Shown one piece after another: positions 35,293 through 46,128 of a stretch of DNA of 64,000 nt (its first letter is position 1; the number at the start of each line of letters is the position of its first letter). Below the pieces are notes generated by a model, which worked only from the letters and a program-made list of their open reading frames with translations, was not told where the DNA came from and searched no databases. This stretch comes from Tetracladium setigerum (lineage: Eukaryota > Ascomycota > Leotiomycetes > Helotiales), in contig PZJY01000010.1 of the NCBI GenBank assembly GCA_031472005.1, forward strand, positions 558,001-622,000. The letters run 5' to 3'. A program made the translations under genes and the position numbers.

Positions 35293-35480
35293 GTTTGCGA
35301 TTTGATGAAGAGGGATGTAGTCTGTGAAGTGTGAAATTTGAATCAGTGAATAATGTAAGTGGCTGAAGGATAAAAAAAACTGACAGAGGATATCCTAGAG
35401 TACTATATATCTAGATATCAAAGTATGTTGGAGTCCGAAGCAGACTTGAGCCTCTGCTGGCGGGTTTGGTACGGACCGAG

Positions 35481-35499
35481 ACGGCCGCATTTTACACCG
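35481..35499 (+). promoter_or_regulatory. candidate regulator site, copy 1 (ACGGCCGCA-type)
   Basis: ACGGCCGCATTTTACACCG, 16 of 19 positions identical to the copy at 35611, and 190 bases upstream of the SDR start. It carries CGG and CCG triplets, as do Zn2Cys6 sites. Function is inferred. Confidence 0.4.
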
Positions 35500-35610
35500 A
35501 AGAAGCAACTCATCAATGTTGGAATGAAACCGCGAACCAATACATCAAGGTCGCGCATCACCCCGAAACCTCATTATTTTTCCGGGGAGGGTAGCAGCTG
35601 GTAAACCAAC

Positions 35611-35629
35611 ACGGCCGCACTTTGCCCCG
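35611..35629 (+). promoter_or_regulatory. candidate regulator site, copy 2 (ACGGCCGCA-type)
   Basis: ACGGCCGCACTTTGCCCCG, in the same orientation as copy 1 and 130 bases from it, upstream of the SDR gene. Confidence 0.4.
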
Positions 35630-36637
35630 GAACCATAGATCTATTGAAGAGAGTTGCTCATCTCGCAGATTTGACGTTTATGTCAATTCTCAAGGACTCC
35701 GGGTGTGCATGCCAAGCTGCGGGAACCAACAAATGTGCATTCAAATAGCATCGAGAAGAAGATGCGGCTTTTGGGGCGCTCGTTGCGCTCTCGTACGCAC
35801 GTACGGAGTGCGGCGCACTCAACATTTAGCCATGTTGAATAGGCCAGAGGGTTGGACTAATTGAGGAGCTTTATTTTACCCCTCCAAAACTCTTAAAAAA
35901 TCATCCCTGGTGAATCGAGGGATGATCTGGGCATCATGGAATAGTGTAAGATCTTACATAGAATCCAAAAATGTCTGAGGGACCAGTGGACCAAGAAAGT
36001 ATCAAGTATAGGTCATAGTTGCAATGTTTGTTGATACATCAATTAATGTTGATGAGTTGATGTTCGCTTGCCAAGCTTACAAGTATGGATCACAGTTACG
36101 TCCGTAGCAGCGGACAAAAGTGAAGGCCGCTCTCGTCAAGGTAGATTTGCTTTGTTGGTCAAAACAATCATTTTAAGACAGAAAAAAGGCAATATACCAC
36201 AGCTTACGGCCGTACGAGGTATGAGATTGCAGCGCTTGCGCTTATCAGCTCTGGATAGTCTTTTGTATTTGCAGAATAGGTGGACATCTATCAACCATCT
36301 TCACGCTCCCAGCGATGACTAATAAATATTCGGCTCTTGGCAAAGAACACCAAAACAAACAATTTGAACTGTGTGAACGTGGAGAGGAAAGACGATTTTT
36401 ATATTTGCAAACTATGAAACTAACTAAAATAGCAAAATCTAAATTAATAGTTTTTTTTTGGAATAGGAATCTCTTCGTAAGTACTGAGTGTAAGAGAAAC
36501 AACAAGCAAAGGACGCCGAGATTGTAGCATTCAACAACATTCCACCAAATCCTCATCTAATTGGCTCGCTTCAAGATCTTGGCGGTAAGGGGGATAAATA
36601 ACAACCTAGAAGCCTCATCAAACCCCTTTCAAGCACT

Positions 36638-38491
36638 TCAAGCACGGCAAAGTCTCTGCTCTCCATCCTCATACCACGTCTCACTACCCACGGCCGTGTG
36701 CGCATAGAGCATTGCGTCTGGGTCGTACTTATTCTTGATCTTGAGCAACTTCGCATAGTTTGACCCGTACAGTTCGCGTTGCCAGTTTTGCTGCTTGTAG
36801 TTTGCCTCGTTCAAGTACACGCCACTCTCAGGCATTGCCGCATCCAGCATCGGCTGCAGCTCATTGGCGACAAAGTCCTGACGAGCCTGCATCTCGGCGG
36901 GCGTTGCAGTTGGGTCCCAAACTCCAGGCGCAAGGCACACGGACAAACCGGTGCGCCAGGCGGGCAAGACGGCGTTGTCAGGGTGCGAGCTGTTCGCTAC
37001 GTTGAGGCCTAGGCATGCCAGTGGAGTGAAGGCCTGCGCGAGCGTGGCATTGCGCAATGCCGAAGTTACGATTTTGTTTTTGGTTGGATTGGTGGCCGTG
37101 GTTCTTGGTAGAATGCGACTGGCGTAGAATGGTGCATATCCCGTGACGCCCTCTGGCAGTGGGCCAAGATAGTAGTTGAAGTGCGAATAGAAGTTGGGTG
37201 AGACGTGTGGGGTGAATTCATAGTCGATACCACGTTTGGTGAGGTCGTCGAAGAGCGGCTTCAGAAGCTCATTGATGCGGTCGAGGTCGGCTCCTGGCAT
37301 CGTGACACCCCATGAGCCAAAGGCGTTGTTGGTGAGGACGTAGAGAAAGGTATTGCCCTGGTCAAGGTATGGTGCGAGAAAGTTGTGGAATGATCCGATG
37401 GCCTCCCAGAAAGCATCATTGCCGACCTTGGTATCGTTGAAGCTGATCGCAGCACCACCGACGATGTCGTCCTTGTGAAGTCTGCTTGTCATGGAGATCG
37501 CAACTCCGTACGTACCACCACCTCCGCCACTCATGGCCCAATAGAGGTCGGAGTTCTTGTTGGGGGTTGCGATGAGGTGTTTTCCTTCCATGGTCACCAC
37601 CTCCCACTCGAGGACATTGTCTGCGCCCAAGCCGTAACGACTGCTCAACATTGAGTGGCCACCACCTTGACTGAATCCACCTGCAATTCCTACTGTAGGA
37701 CAAGAACCACCGACAATTTGATGACCGGTAGCATTTGCCGCAAGGTAGGCATCAAAGCCTTCATTACCAGCTCCAAGCTTGATGGCAGGACCTTTGTAGT
37801 AAGAAGATTCATACTTTGGAATGAACTTGTTTGACTTCAGGTTATGAGTCCAGAGAGACAGGCCTCCTTTACCAGTCGACTTGCCCAAGTAACTGAATAT
37901 TATCATTAGCTGAAGGCCGGAATGATAGTTGATGGGTATATATGTCACTTACTCATGGCCGGTATTCTTGATTACCAACCTGACGTTGTGCTTCTTAGCG
38001 AACTTGATGCCAGCCTTGACATCGTCAGCTGATGTGATGTTGATCACATAGCTAACGTGGTTGCCCAGCTTGCACGTCTGTCCTCGGGGAGTGAATGGAT
38101 CGCAGGTGTAATTCCAGAAGTACTGATTGAGGAATCCAGAGGGACTGTCAAGGCTGTATGAAAGTTAGTATAGCTGATACAGGCAGAACAATGGGGTTTG
38201 GACGAAAACATACAAACGAAGCTTGGGCAAGGCGTAGTCTCTCTGAACAATGGCGCACGTATCGGCATTGTAGTTGTTGAATGGAGCATCATGGCAGACG
38301 CTAGCAGGTGGGACCGATGCAATCAATTGTCCATTGATTGTCTTGTTTAATTTATTCCAATCTGCTACCTTTGGCCAATCTGCATCCCCTGGAAGGACGC
38401 GGCATGAGGGCTTTGAGCCTCTTGAAACTGTAACTGAGGCCGAAACTGCAGTAGCAGCCAAGCTGAGAAGGAACAACTTTTGAACCGACAT
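36638..38491 (-). CDS. secreted FAD-linked oxidoreductase, berberine-bridge (BBE) type
   Basis: Minus-strand exons 38214-38491, 37953-38153 and 36638-37892 give 577 residues. The N-terminus MSVQKLFLLSLAATAVSA is a signal peptide. The FAD_binding_4 domain follows: SYVINITSADDVKAGIKFAK, then VRLVIKNTGHDYLG, in which His159 is the expected covalent FAD attachment residue (the codon after it is split by intron 2). GGSCPTVGIAGGFSQGGGHS has the second-site Cys in the usual region. The domain ends near WEVVTMEGKHLIAT. The C-terminal BBE tail contains GVYLNEANYKQQNWQREL and YGSNYAKLLKIKNKYDP. Such enzymes oxidise alcohols, sugars or natural-product intermediates with oxygen. Its position before the PKS core suggests a possible tailoring role, as with similar oxidases in other polyketide clusters, but a secreted carbohydrate oxidase is equally possible. 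Confidence 0.92.
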
Positions 38492-38694
38492 TGCTATCTT
38501 CGATATGTGATTTTTTGGTGATTTTGTACTGCAAAGAACTGTACAGGGAAATGAAGATGCTCGAGAAGTCTGGAGAAGAGCTTACAGGTGAAGGTGGCTT
38601 TCTTATATACTCTCCAAAACGCCACTTCCCAACTTGATCATCTTCCGTTGGCTTTCTTCCCTCGCCATCTTCCATGGCATAACTAGCTCATCGT

Positions 38695-39735
38695 ACCAAG
38701 TTCTTGCTGTTCCTGTTCGAGAGGAAAGGGGGAAAAGGCCATCAACCTCCGCCGGTTACTACATTTGGTATACAGTGGCTGAAAATTTGACGTACCAGAA
38801 TCTCGCTGTGCCATCTCAAGAGCGAAAAGGGCCTCTAATTCCGACAACATACCACTACTAGCGGACATTGGTAAAAGATCCGACGTACTAAACTCTTGCG
38901 GTATCATATCGAGGGGGGTGGGAAAGGCCATCAATTTCCGCCGGTTACTACATTTGGTATACAATGGCTGAAAATTTGACGTACTAGAGTCTCGCTGTGC
39001 CATCTCAAGAGCGAAAAGGACCTCTAATTCCGACAACATACCACTGCTGGCGGACATTGGTAAAAGATCCGACGTACTAAACTCTTGCGGTATCGTATCG
39101 AGAGGGGGAAAAGGCCATCAATTTCCGCCGAATACTACATCTAACGAACAGTGGCTGAGATTTGACGTACCAGAATCTTGCTGTGCCATCTCAAGATAGG
39201 AGAAAGGCCACTGATTCCCGTAACACATCCAACGTAACGGACATCGGTAGAAGATCTGACGTACCAAACTCTTGTTGTGCCATTTCGAGGAGGGGGAAAA
39301 GGCCATTCATCTCCGCCACACATCACATCTGACTGTAACTTGTAGAGATCAGACGTACTGAACTCCTGCTGTGCCATCTCGAGAAGGAGGAAAAGGCCAT
39401 TGATCTCCGCCAAATTCTACACCTGGCGGAAGGTGGCTTGCGTTAAGCGTATCAAAGGTCTTGCTAGACCATTTGGAAAGGGGGAAAAAGGGTATCGATT
39501 TCCGCCAAATATCACACTTGACTAAAACATGTGTCAATCAGACGAACTAAGATCTTGCTTTGCCATCTTGAGAAGGAAAAAAGGCCATTGAATTCCGTCA
39601 ATACTACACCTAGTGGAAGGTGGCTTGGATTTGGCGTACCAAAATTCTTACTGTGCCATTTTTCGCGAGGGAGGAAAGGCCATTGATTTCCGCTAAGTAC
39701 TACACCTGGCGGAGAGTTGTAGAATTTTGGCGCGA
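38695..39735. repeat. minisatellite of about eleven 94-bp units
   Basis: A recurrent core close to GGCCATTGATTTCCGCC appears at about 38737, 38829, 38925, 39016, 39112, 39206, 39301, 39395, 39487, 39572 and 39677, a period of 85-105 and mostly 94 bases. Each unit also contains GACGTACCA-like and TTGCTGTGCCATCTCGAG-like words. The first four copies form two nearly identical 188-bp dimers; later copies are more diverged. On the minus strand several frames stay open across units and encode repeated peptides (EMAQRDSGTSNF). The usual unit length is not a multiple of three, so I treat it as non-coding. It starts about 200 bases upstream of the BBE oxidase start. Confidence 0.88.
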
Positions 39736-39955
39736 CAAGTGGTGAGAGCCTCACTGACGTCGTGATGTCTTCGCTTACTTCGCTTGTAAACAATTACCTA
39801 AATCGGTACACAGGTACCATCGAAATACCGATGCACCTATCAATGTTGGTGACAATAACGGGAAGCGGGCCCGCAGCGGCCCGCTCTCATGCGTGCTTGG
39901 CATTCGATTGTTTACATACTGCAGCTCGGAATCACCTCCGCATGTCAGCCGAAGC

Positions 39956-39963
39956 GAGCTCGG
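39956..39963 (+). promoter_or_regulatory. GAGCTCGG motif upstream of the DUF3237-like gene
   Basis: GAGCTCGG about 220 bases before the start codon at 40184. The same octamer occurs in the two divergent promoters of the PKS cluster (44620, 53050, 53300). A regulatory role is inferred from this distribution only. Confidence 0.35.
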
Positions 39964-40063
39964 TATATCGGGGCCGCCCATCGCCTACTAGAATTTCAAG
40001 AAGCTCGTTGTGTATAAAGGCATCGATAGTTTCGACTTTCAATAGCTTTCTTTCCAGCATCCA

Positions 40064-40064
40064 A

Positions 40065-40104
<40 letters not shown>
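40064..40104. repeat. (CAT)n microsatellite
   Basis: About thirteen CAT units in the probable leader of the DUF3237-like gene, 80 bases before its ATG. Confidence 0.9.
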
Positions 40105-40105
<1 letters not shown>

Positions 40106-40183
40106 CACTGCTTCAAGTCCGCAACATCCCCAACAAAAAGAAATCTTTTTAGTCCTTTAACTACTCGTTCTTGTTCATACACA

Positions 40184-41081
40184 ATGTCTACAATCACAGA
40201 GACCGTCGTCAACACTTTGACCGTCGAGAAGCCAACAGCAATTGTTGGGCTTGAGGGCTTCCCATCGGTTCAGCCTGCACTCAAGATCAACGTACGTCGC
40301 TGAACTCGACTCTGAGAGTTTCCCAAATGATCAATCTACTAACCATATTTTACAGGCTGGTCTTGCTGGTATCTTTGCATGCGGTGATGTTTACACCGGA
40401 TCAACTCTCTTCGGCGAGGTAAATTCCAATCTTTCACACTTCCCTCCCACCCCTCCGCCCCCAACATCAAATATCAAAGTCAAACAAAATCTAACGTATC
40501 TAATTCTCCACCAGCCTCTCGCATGGGGATCCATCGAATCAGTCGGCGACTTCGAGCCAAAGCTCAACTTCAAGAAAGTCCACGGCCAAGATTGGTTCCG
40601 CATCGACAACGACAAGAGACACGGCCGATTCAGCGTTTCCGCCATGGCCACCGACGAGGAAGGTCGCTCCATCCGCTTGATTGCCGAGGGTGTCATTGAG
40701 CTCAATGAGCACGTTATGCCTTTGATCTTGGGTGACCCAAGTGCAAAGTCCAACCCTCACGGCTTTGGAGGTGAGATCAGACCCCGTCTAGCCCTGGCCA
40801 ACTCGTTCTATAACTTGTTTTGCCTATCTACTTCCAACGTATTCCAATATGTTTGAAGCGCAATTAGTAGCTACTCTATATTTATGGACATTTGCTAACT
40901 CATTCCTATTTAATTAATAGTCGAGCACTTGAAGTTCGAATCCGGTCACGAGGTCTACAAGCCACTCGAGGGCATGATGTTCGCTTGCAGCCAACGCTTC
41001 GTCAAGCCTGAGGGCGAGGGTCAATTGCCTCAAGTTCAGATCAGCGCCTCACGCATCTTGCCTGGGTCTGGATTTGAATAG
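40184..41081 (+). CDS. DUF3237-like protein
   Basis: Exons 40184-40291, 40356-40418, 40515-40770 and 40921-41081 give 195 residues, all joins in phase. No signal peptide or membrane segment. The order of features matches DUF3237 (UPF0311) proteins: AGLAGIFACGDVYTGSTLFG, then GQDWFRIDNDKRHGRFSVSA, SIRLIAEGVIELNEHVMPLI, and the end FESGHEVYKPLEGMMFACSQ. These form a small beta-barrel of unknown biochemical role; some occur in natural-product clusters. It lies between the BBE oxidase and the FMO and shares the GAGCTCGG octamer with the cluster promoters, so membership in the cluster is plausible. The assignment to DUF3237 rests on pattern only. Confidence 0.75.
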
Positions 41082-42192
41082 ATATCACTTATCATGATAT
41101 CCTCTGCATCTAGAGGGGGCGAAAATATTATATTTTTGTCGTCATTCCCTACTGGCTTTTTGGATTTTAATAAGGGAAAAACGGATGCTGCGATCTTTAA
41201 CAGGTTCATCGTATACGAAATTGAGCTTGGTGGTCATTTTCGGATGGTTTATAGAGACTAGAGACTAGGTGGTTCAACTGAAAATTAATGAAGAAATGCC
41301 TACCGATCTGTAAAAGCCTTTGAACTCGTGAGATTTTGATAAAACATGAGTTATTGAGAAAAAAGACTTTCCTTGCATGTATTACTTATCTCCTGTTTAA
41401 TAATACAGTATCTCAAAGCATATCAGGCCCAATTTGAACCCAGAAATTAGTCTGTCGAGTCTGTACAGTTTTTTCTTTTGGGAATTCAGTGAATGGCAAT
41501 AAAGTATAAACATACACCTGTGTACATGTATTCAGAATTCCATTAACAAGAATTGCAATTCACAATATTAGACACGATTTGGTGTATATATAGTTGAACT
41601 TACTTGTAAATAAAATTTACGCGGGATAAAAAAGGTTGGCTTTTACCAAAGGGTTCATAACCCTCATGTCTTTCTGTCCATATACCTACCTGGATAACTT
41701 ACTTGACTTTTCTCAGTCCGCTCCCACATGCTTATCATCAGGTTCCACTTTGAATATAAGAAATATAAATATAATAACCCTTTACGCATGCTCTGTTTTA
41801 CTATTTTCTCCGTTTTTTTATTATCAACAAAATCGAGGCAACGAAGGAAGGCGGGGTAAAAGGAGGGGAAGACCAAAAGAAAAAGAGAGAAAATAGGAGA
41901 GTACAGGGATTACAACAAACAAGTTAACATGAAAGTAAATCGACTTTTATATTATAACAGTGTATAATTATACTTAACCCATCTATGTGTCTCAATCTAG
42001 TACTCCTCAACCAAAAGAAATTCAAAACTTTCTAAACTCCCTCCCTTCCATCTAACGAACAAAAGCTCAAATTCCACATCATCCATCTCAAAACCTCACA
42101 CCAAACACAACAACTTCCAGCAACTTCAGAGTAACCATTTTCCACTAATCGCAACAATTCGATTTAATTTAATTCGATCTTCTCCGATCAAA
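41082..42192. other. intergenic region between convergent genes
   Basis: About 1.1 kb, AT-rich, containing the 3' ends of the DUF3237-like and FMO genes. The frame at 41636-41896 has no recognisable content. No repeat of note. Confidence 0.5.
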
Positions 42193-44290
42193 TCAAGACC
42201 TCACATACCCACCCAACTCCAAATCAACCGACTCATCACTAGTCTCTGGCGTCGCACTCCCAGGCGTACTCATGCTCTTAGCTTTAAGAATCTGCTGTTG
42301 TTGTTTCTCACCTAGCGTTCGCTTGAACTCATCGACCATTCCCTTGTACAGACTTGGGTAGGTGGGCATGAACCAGTGCTTGAAGAAATTCTTTTCTCGG
42401 CGGGGGTTGAGATGCAGGTCTTTGAAGAGTGTGTCGATGTACTGGGGTTTTATGTATTAGTGGTGTAAATCTTAATACTTATAAACAGTGTGCTTTGATA
42501 TGATGTGGCTAGGTTGGGTTGGATTGGGCATAGGAAATGAACGGAGGGCATGAGTGGAGGGGCTAGATACTCACAGGGAGAAAGTCAAAGATGGCGTAAG
42601 CGTGCTTCGCACCTTGAGAAACATATCGCTTTCGCGACCAAACAGCCCACTCAGCTATCTCCTCATCCATTTCCCTTTGAGTTGGTGGCTCATTTAACCC
42701 AAGTAGGAAGGCAACTCCCCATAAAGCTTGAACCTCAGATACCACCGGAGTGTAGATTGTATGAATGAATCCAGGAAAGATAATAGACCTATCACCCTGG
42801 GCGGCAAGTTCAGGCACAATCAACCGTCGATAATGTCGACTGGGCCCATGAAGAAGCTTCTTCCCACCCACAACACCGCTGTGGTCGAATTTCTTAGCAC
42901 CAAAAGGCGAGCTTTTAAGGACGGGGAGGAGCTCTTCAATCTCGTCTTCAAGACTGGCCTCAAGCTTGGTCCATTTTTCTTGATGGATGGGATCGGATAC
43001 GAGACCGAGTTGTTGTTGTAATGGCTCACTGAAGACTTGATACGATTTATCGAAGCCGGTGCAGAGGACGATGTAGTCTGTTTGGAAGTGGGTGCCGTCT
43101 TTGAGATTGACTGTGTTTTTGTCGCTTAGTGACTCGATGTCGGTTCGATGCACTGTGCAATCACCCTCGTGGAAGGTCTTCCAGAAGAATGGCACGCTAG
43201 CTGCACCAAGTCCTGCGTGTGCCCAGAAGATCCTGAGACCAGCGTTCTCATGTCAGCGAGTTGAAGAAGAATAATAAATATCAAAGGAGTACAGTACTTA
43301 CGCATTTCCATGCGGCGAGGGTCGCAATTTCTCTGCATTCACTGATTTGGAGTAACCTGCATGACTAGCAGCGAGGAAATCGGTGAATCTCCAGAAAGAT
43401 TTGGCAATGAATCGTCCGAGGAGATTTCGTTGGAAGAATTGATGTCCAGCTCCATCTGTGCTCATCATACTCGCTCCCATCATGGCCATGAATCTCGTAG
43501 TCACGACATCCCCTGTGTTAGCCATTCCCATGATTGTAGGCGGCATCAGTGCCAGAGGTCCGGATCCATCCTCGCGAATAATCCAGTTGACCTTCTTCCC
43601 TTCTTTCAAGAGGAGGAAGACAGTATCGTACGAAGATTTTGCACCACCAATCACGGTTGCCGACCCGACGTTTCGAAGAGCATTGAGATGAGTTCCTGTC
43701 TCTGCAGAATGGATAATCGGTGATTCGAAGTCAGTCGTGGGCCAAGAAGGGATAATTGGATGGGAAGTTGCTCCGGAGGCATAGATGAGCTTCATACACC
43801 GGACAGGAGGCTTTTTGTTGCCTTCAATCTCGAGAAGCCAACCACCGCTGCCAGTGGTAATACGAGAGACGTTAGTGACAGTGGTTTGAAGACGTATCCG
43901 GCGAACGAGGTCATGGTCAGAGGCGAAATCGTTCAGATACGAGTGGATGGCTTGGCCTGAGATGTACCCATCCTCAGAGATGCCTTCATGACGCATGGGA
44001 TAAGAGGAATACTCGAATAAACCATGTTTCATCTGGGCGAAGAGACTTGGGTAGATCTTTTCGGTGCTCCATACACCACCGATGGTGGCTTGCTCGTCGA
44101 GAATGACCAAGTTGGCGGATGGGCTGAAGTCGAGATATGTTTTGGCAGAAATCAGGCCGTTCCAACCTGTGCTGATCATATCAGTATGGATTCAATGCTG
44201 TAGATAGATACTCAGAAGATAGAAAGTGATTTGGTTGTTCGTACCAGCGCCCACCACAACGACGTCTACATTCTCTTCCATAGAATTCAT
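42193..44290 (-). CDS. FAD-dependent monooxygenase, FMO-like
   Basis: Minus-strand exons 44245-44290, 43302-44166, 42575-43232 and 42193-42441 give 605 residues. The FAD motif VDVVVVGAGWNGLISAK is split by intron 1 after GAG. It is followed by TIGGVWSTEKIYPSL, the second Rossmann motif GSATVIGGAKSSYDTVFLLL (NADPH), and YIVLCTGFDKSYQVF, the ATG-like block of the family. Members hydroxylate, epoxidise or sulfoxidise small molecules; the Baeyer-Villiger fingerprint is not evident. The final exon encodes a polar tail ending GGYVRS. Start choice: ATG 44290 precedes the Rossmann motif by ten residues, with another Met four codons in. It is divergent from the membrane-protein gene, with about 680 bases between starts, which is typical of co-regulated cluster genes. 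Confidence 0.9.
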
Positions 44291-44969
44291 GTTTTCAAGT
44301 CGAGTTTTACGTATGAGGTGTTGTAGAACTCTTGGTGTGTTTCTGCTAGACTATCCCAAAATTACTCGATCATGTGCCTCCGGAGTACTGCCCTTCCTTA
44401 TTATACAAAGCTTTGCATCCAGCTATCCACAATATCGTTGACCGAAGAGTGCCAGGAAGTCGAATCAGGCGGGCCGACATAGTCCATCAGCACGTTCCAT
44501 TATGCGCGTACAAGTGCACATGTATCAGACGTTGGACTCAATGGCATGATGTTTATCGCCCATTATTAGCAGAGCCGCGCGCTGTTGGTAGTACCTAGAT
44601 GTTGGGAGAGGTCAGGATTGCCGAGCTCGGTTAAGGAAGAATAAGGGTGGGCGGCATGCGGGAGGGCGGGAGGCGCGGATTTCGGAATGCGCCTTGTGCG
44701 ATCGCAACATCTACATTGCGGAGACCGAGGTCGCGCATTACAAAACTTCTCAGTGCGTGTGCCCATTTGATGGAGTATCTAATTAATTTATGGCGTTTGG
44801 TAGCGCGTATACCAAATTCGAGTGCGAAAAAAAAAGACTGGGTTTTCGGTTCTAGATTCCAAACTTCGAGGAGCTCTTATATATATATCAAGCGTCGGTT
44901 TGTGCAGCTCCCATGTAGATCACCACATTGAATTTTGAAACTGACCAGAATTTCTCAGACATTTTTACC
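44291..44969. promoter_or_regulatory. divergent cluster promoter, FMO / membrane protein
   Basis: Contains the perfect 10-bp palindrome CCGAGCTCGG at 44620-44629, which includes GAGCTCGG on both strands, about midway between the two starts. Several CGG/CCG triplets occur around it. Binding by the cluster Zn2Cys6 factor is inferred. Confidence 0.5.
44620..44629. promoter_or_regulatory. palindrome CCGAGCTCGG
   Basis: Perfect 10-bp palindrome with outward CGG triplets, 330 bases from the FMO start and 340 from the membrane-protein start. It shares its core with sites in the PKS promoter. Confidence 0.45.
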
Positions 44970-46128
44970 ATGACTGTCTCAAGCCCCTTATCTTTCACCA
45001 TGGCACTACCTGATCCAATTTACATCTTTCGGATTTTGACTCCGATTGGCTTCCTCACGCAATGGGCAACAATGATCTGGAATGGCTCGTTTATGGCGAT
45101 GGCCATGACCTATCCTGAAGCAGCCTTTCCGAGCGGAACACCTCTCATCACGTTCTGGAGCGGGATTTTTCCAATCGACTACTTGCTCACCCTCCTTGTG
45201 GTGTTCTTCGGTGCGGTAGTCAACGTCTTTGACTTGCCTGATATTGGCCCCCACCTAATGCTGGTTGACCTGGTCTACGCACTGGTTGTCTTCAATCTAA
45301 TGACCGTCGTCGAAGACCGCCGAAACAGGAAGACAGGTCCGCTTCGATCGTGAGTGATGCCAAATTGGTCTGGCAATCGCGAGAACAAAGACTAATGCAT
45401 TCATTGGTAGTCCTGCTTATTGGCAATTTCTATGGAACGGCTGTGGTGCGGCCTCGATTCTGCCAATATACCTGCATGCCTACCTCACCAAGCGAACGAC
45501 CAAACCTCTGCCAGCAGATCAGGCCCAGGCCCTGTCTGTCACGGCGCTTTGGAGTGTGCTTATTTCCCTCCCCCTCTTGTTGCCAGGGGTGGTTGGAGCG
45601 ACGCCATTCCAGATTCAAAAGCTGATGGTGATCTGGTTCCTGGCGCCTTTGACGCTCGGTGTTGTGCAGGACTTGACAAGTCGTGCCTTTTCCAGCAAGG
45701 GCAGCAACAGTGGCAATGCCGTGATCAGAGCTTACTGGATTGCTGGATCGTTCAGTGCCGTGATACACATCAGCGTCTTCATGTGGGCATGGCTCTCCCC
45801 CACGGTCTCCTGGAGCAGGATTTACTGGCCGAACCATAGCGCTGTCAAAGCGGACGTCAATATGTTGACAGAGGGCGCGATGCTCTTCATGCAATACGAC
45901 CATGTGATCATCTACATTTGTGTGCTGGCCCTTGGGGTCTACATGCTCGAATTCGAGAAGGTTTTGGCAGCGGAGTCGGCGACCGAGAAGCTGCGGGCTG
46001 GACGCCCCTTGTTGACTCTCACGGCTATTACTGCTGTCGCTGGCCCTGGTGCTGGATTGGCCTGGCTGATGTGTGCTATGGAGGGGCAAATTGATGCTGA
46101 GAATAGTGCTCTGGCTAAGCAAGTCTGA
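44970..46128 (+). CDS. polytopic membrane protein of unknown function, in the PKS cluster
   Basis: Exons 44970-45349 and 45411-46128 join TC to T and give 365 residues. I see about nine hydrophobic spans, for example IYIFRILTPIGFLTQWATMI, LITFWSGIFPIDYLLTLLVV, LMLVDLVYALVVFNLMTVV, LSVTALWSVLISLPLLLP, LMVIWFLAPLTLGVV, AGSFSAVIHISVFMWAW and VIIYICVLALGVYML. No transporter signature is visible. Membrane proteins of this general kind accompany flavin monooxygenases in some fungal clusters and can act as cyclases, but this one is longer than the roughly 240-residue meroterpenoid cyclases and I do not recognise it. A TTG-initiated extension upstream is not needed; the ATG at 44970 has a good ACC context, with a second Met at codon 11. 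Confidence 0.8.

Larger units (their letters stand above)
35293..36637. other. intergenic region with a repeated ACGGCCGCA motif
   Basis: About 1.3 kb between the SDR start and the 3' end of the FAD oxidase gene. Two similar 19-bp sites lie at 35481-35499 and 35611-35629. The rest contains only short frames. Confidence 0.5.

Noticed and set aside
38683..39537. Minus-strand repeat-protein genes
   Set aside because: The open frames follow the 94-bp minisatellite, change frame between units and have no start or splice logic of a gene.
38695..39735. CRISPR array
   Set aside because: Units are contiguous and diverged with no spacer structure, and the genome is eukaryotic.
44928..44969. Upstream TTG start for the membrane protein
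   Set aside because: Nuclear fungal genes start at ATG; the ATG at 44970 has a better context.
45430..46122. 230-codon minus-strand frame
   Set aside because: It lies antisense to the membrane-protein exon, is rich in His, Arg and Gln and has no motif; a codon-bias shadow.
44970..46128. Meroterpenoid-type terpene cyclase assignment
   Set aside because: The protein is about 120 residues longer than that family and there is no prenyltransferase in the window.
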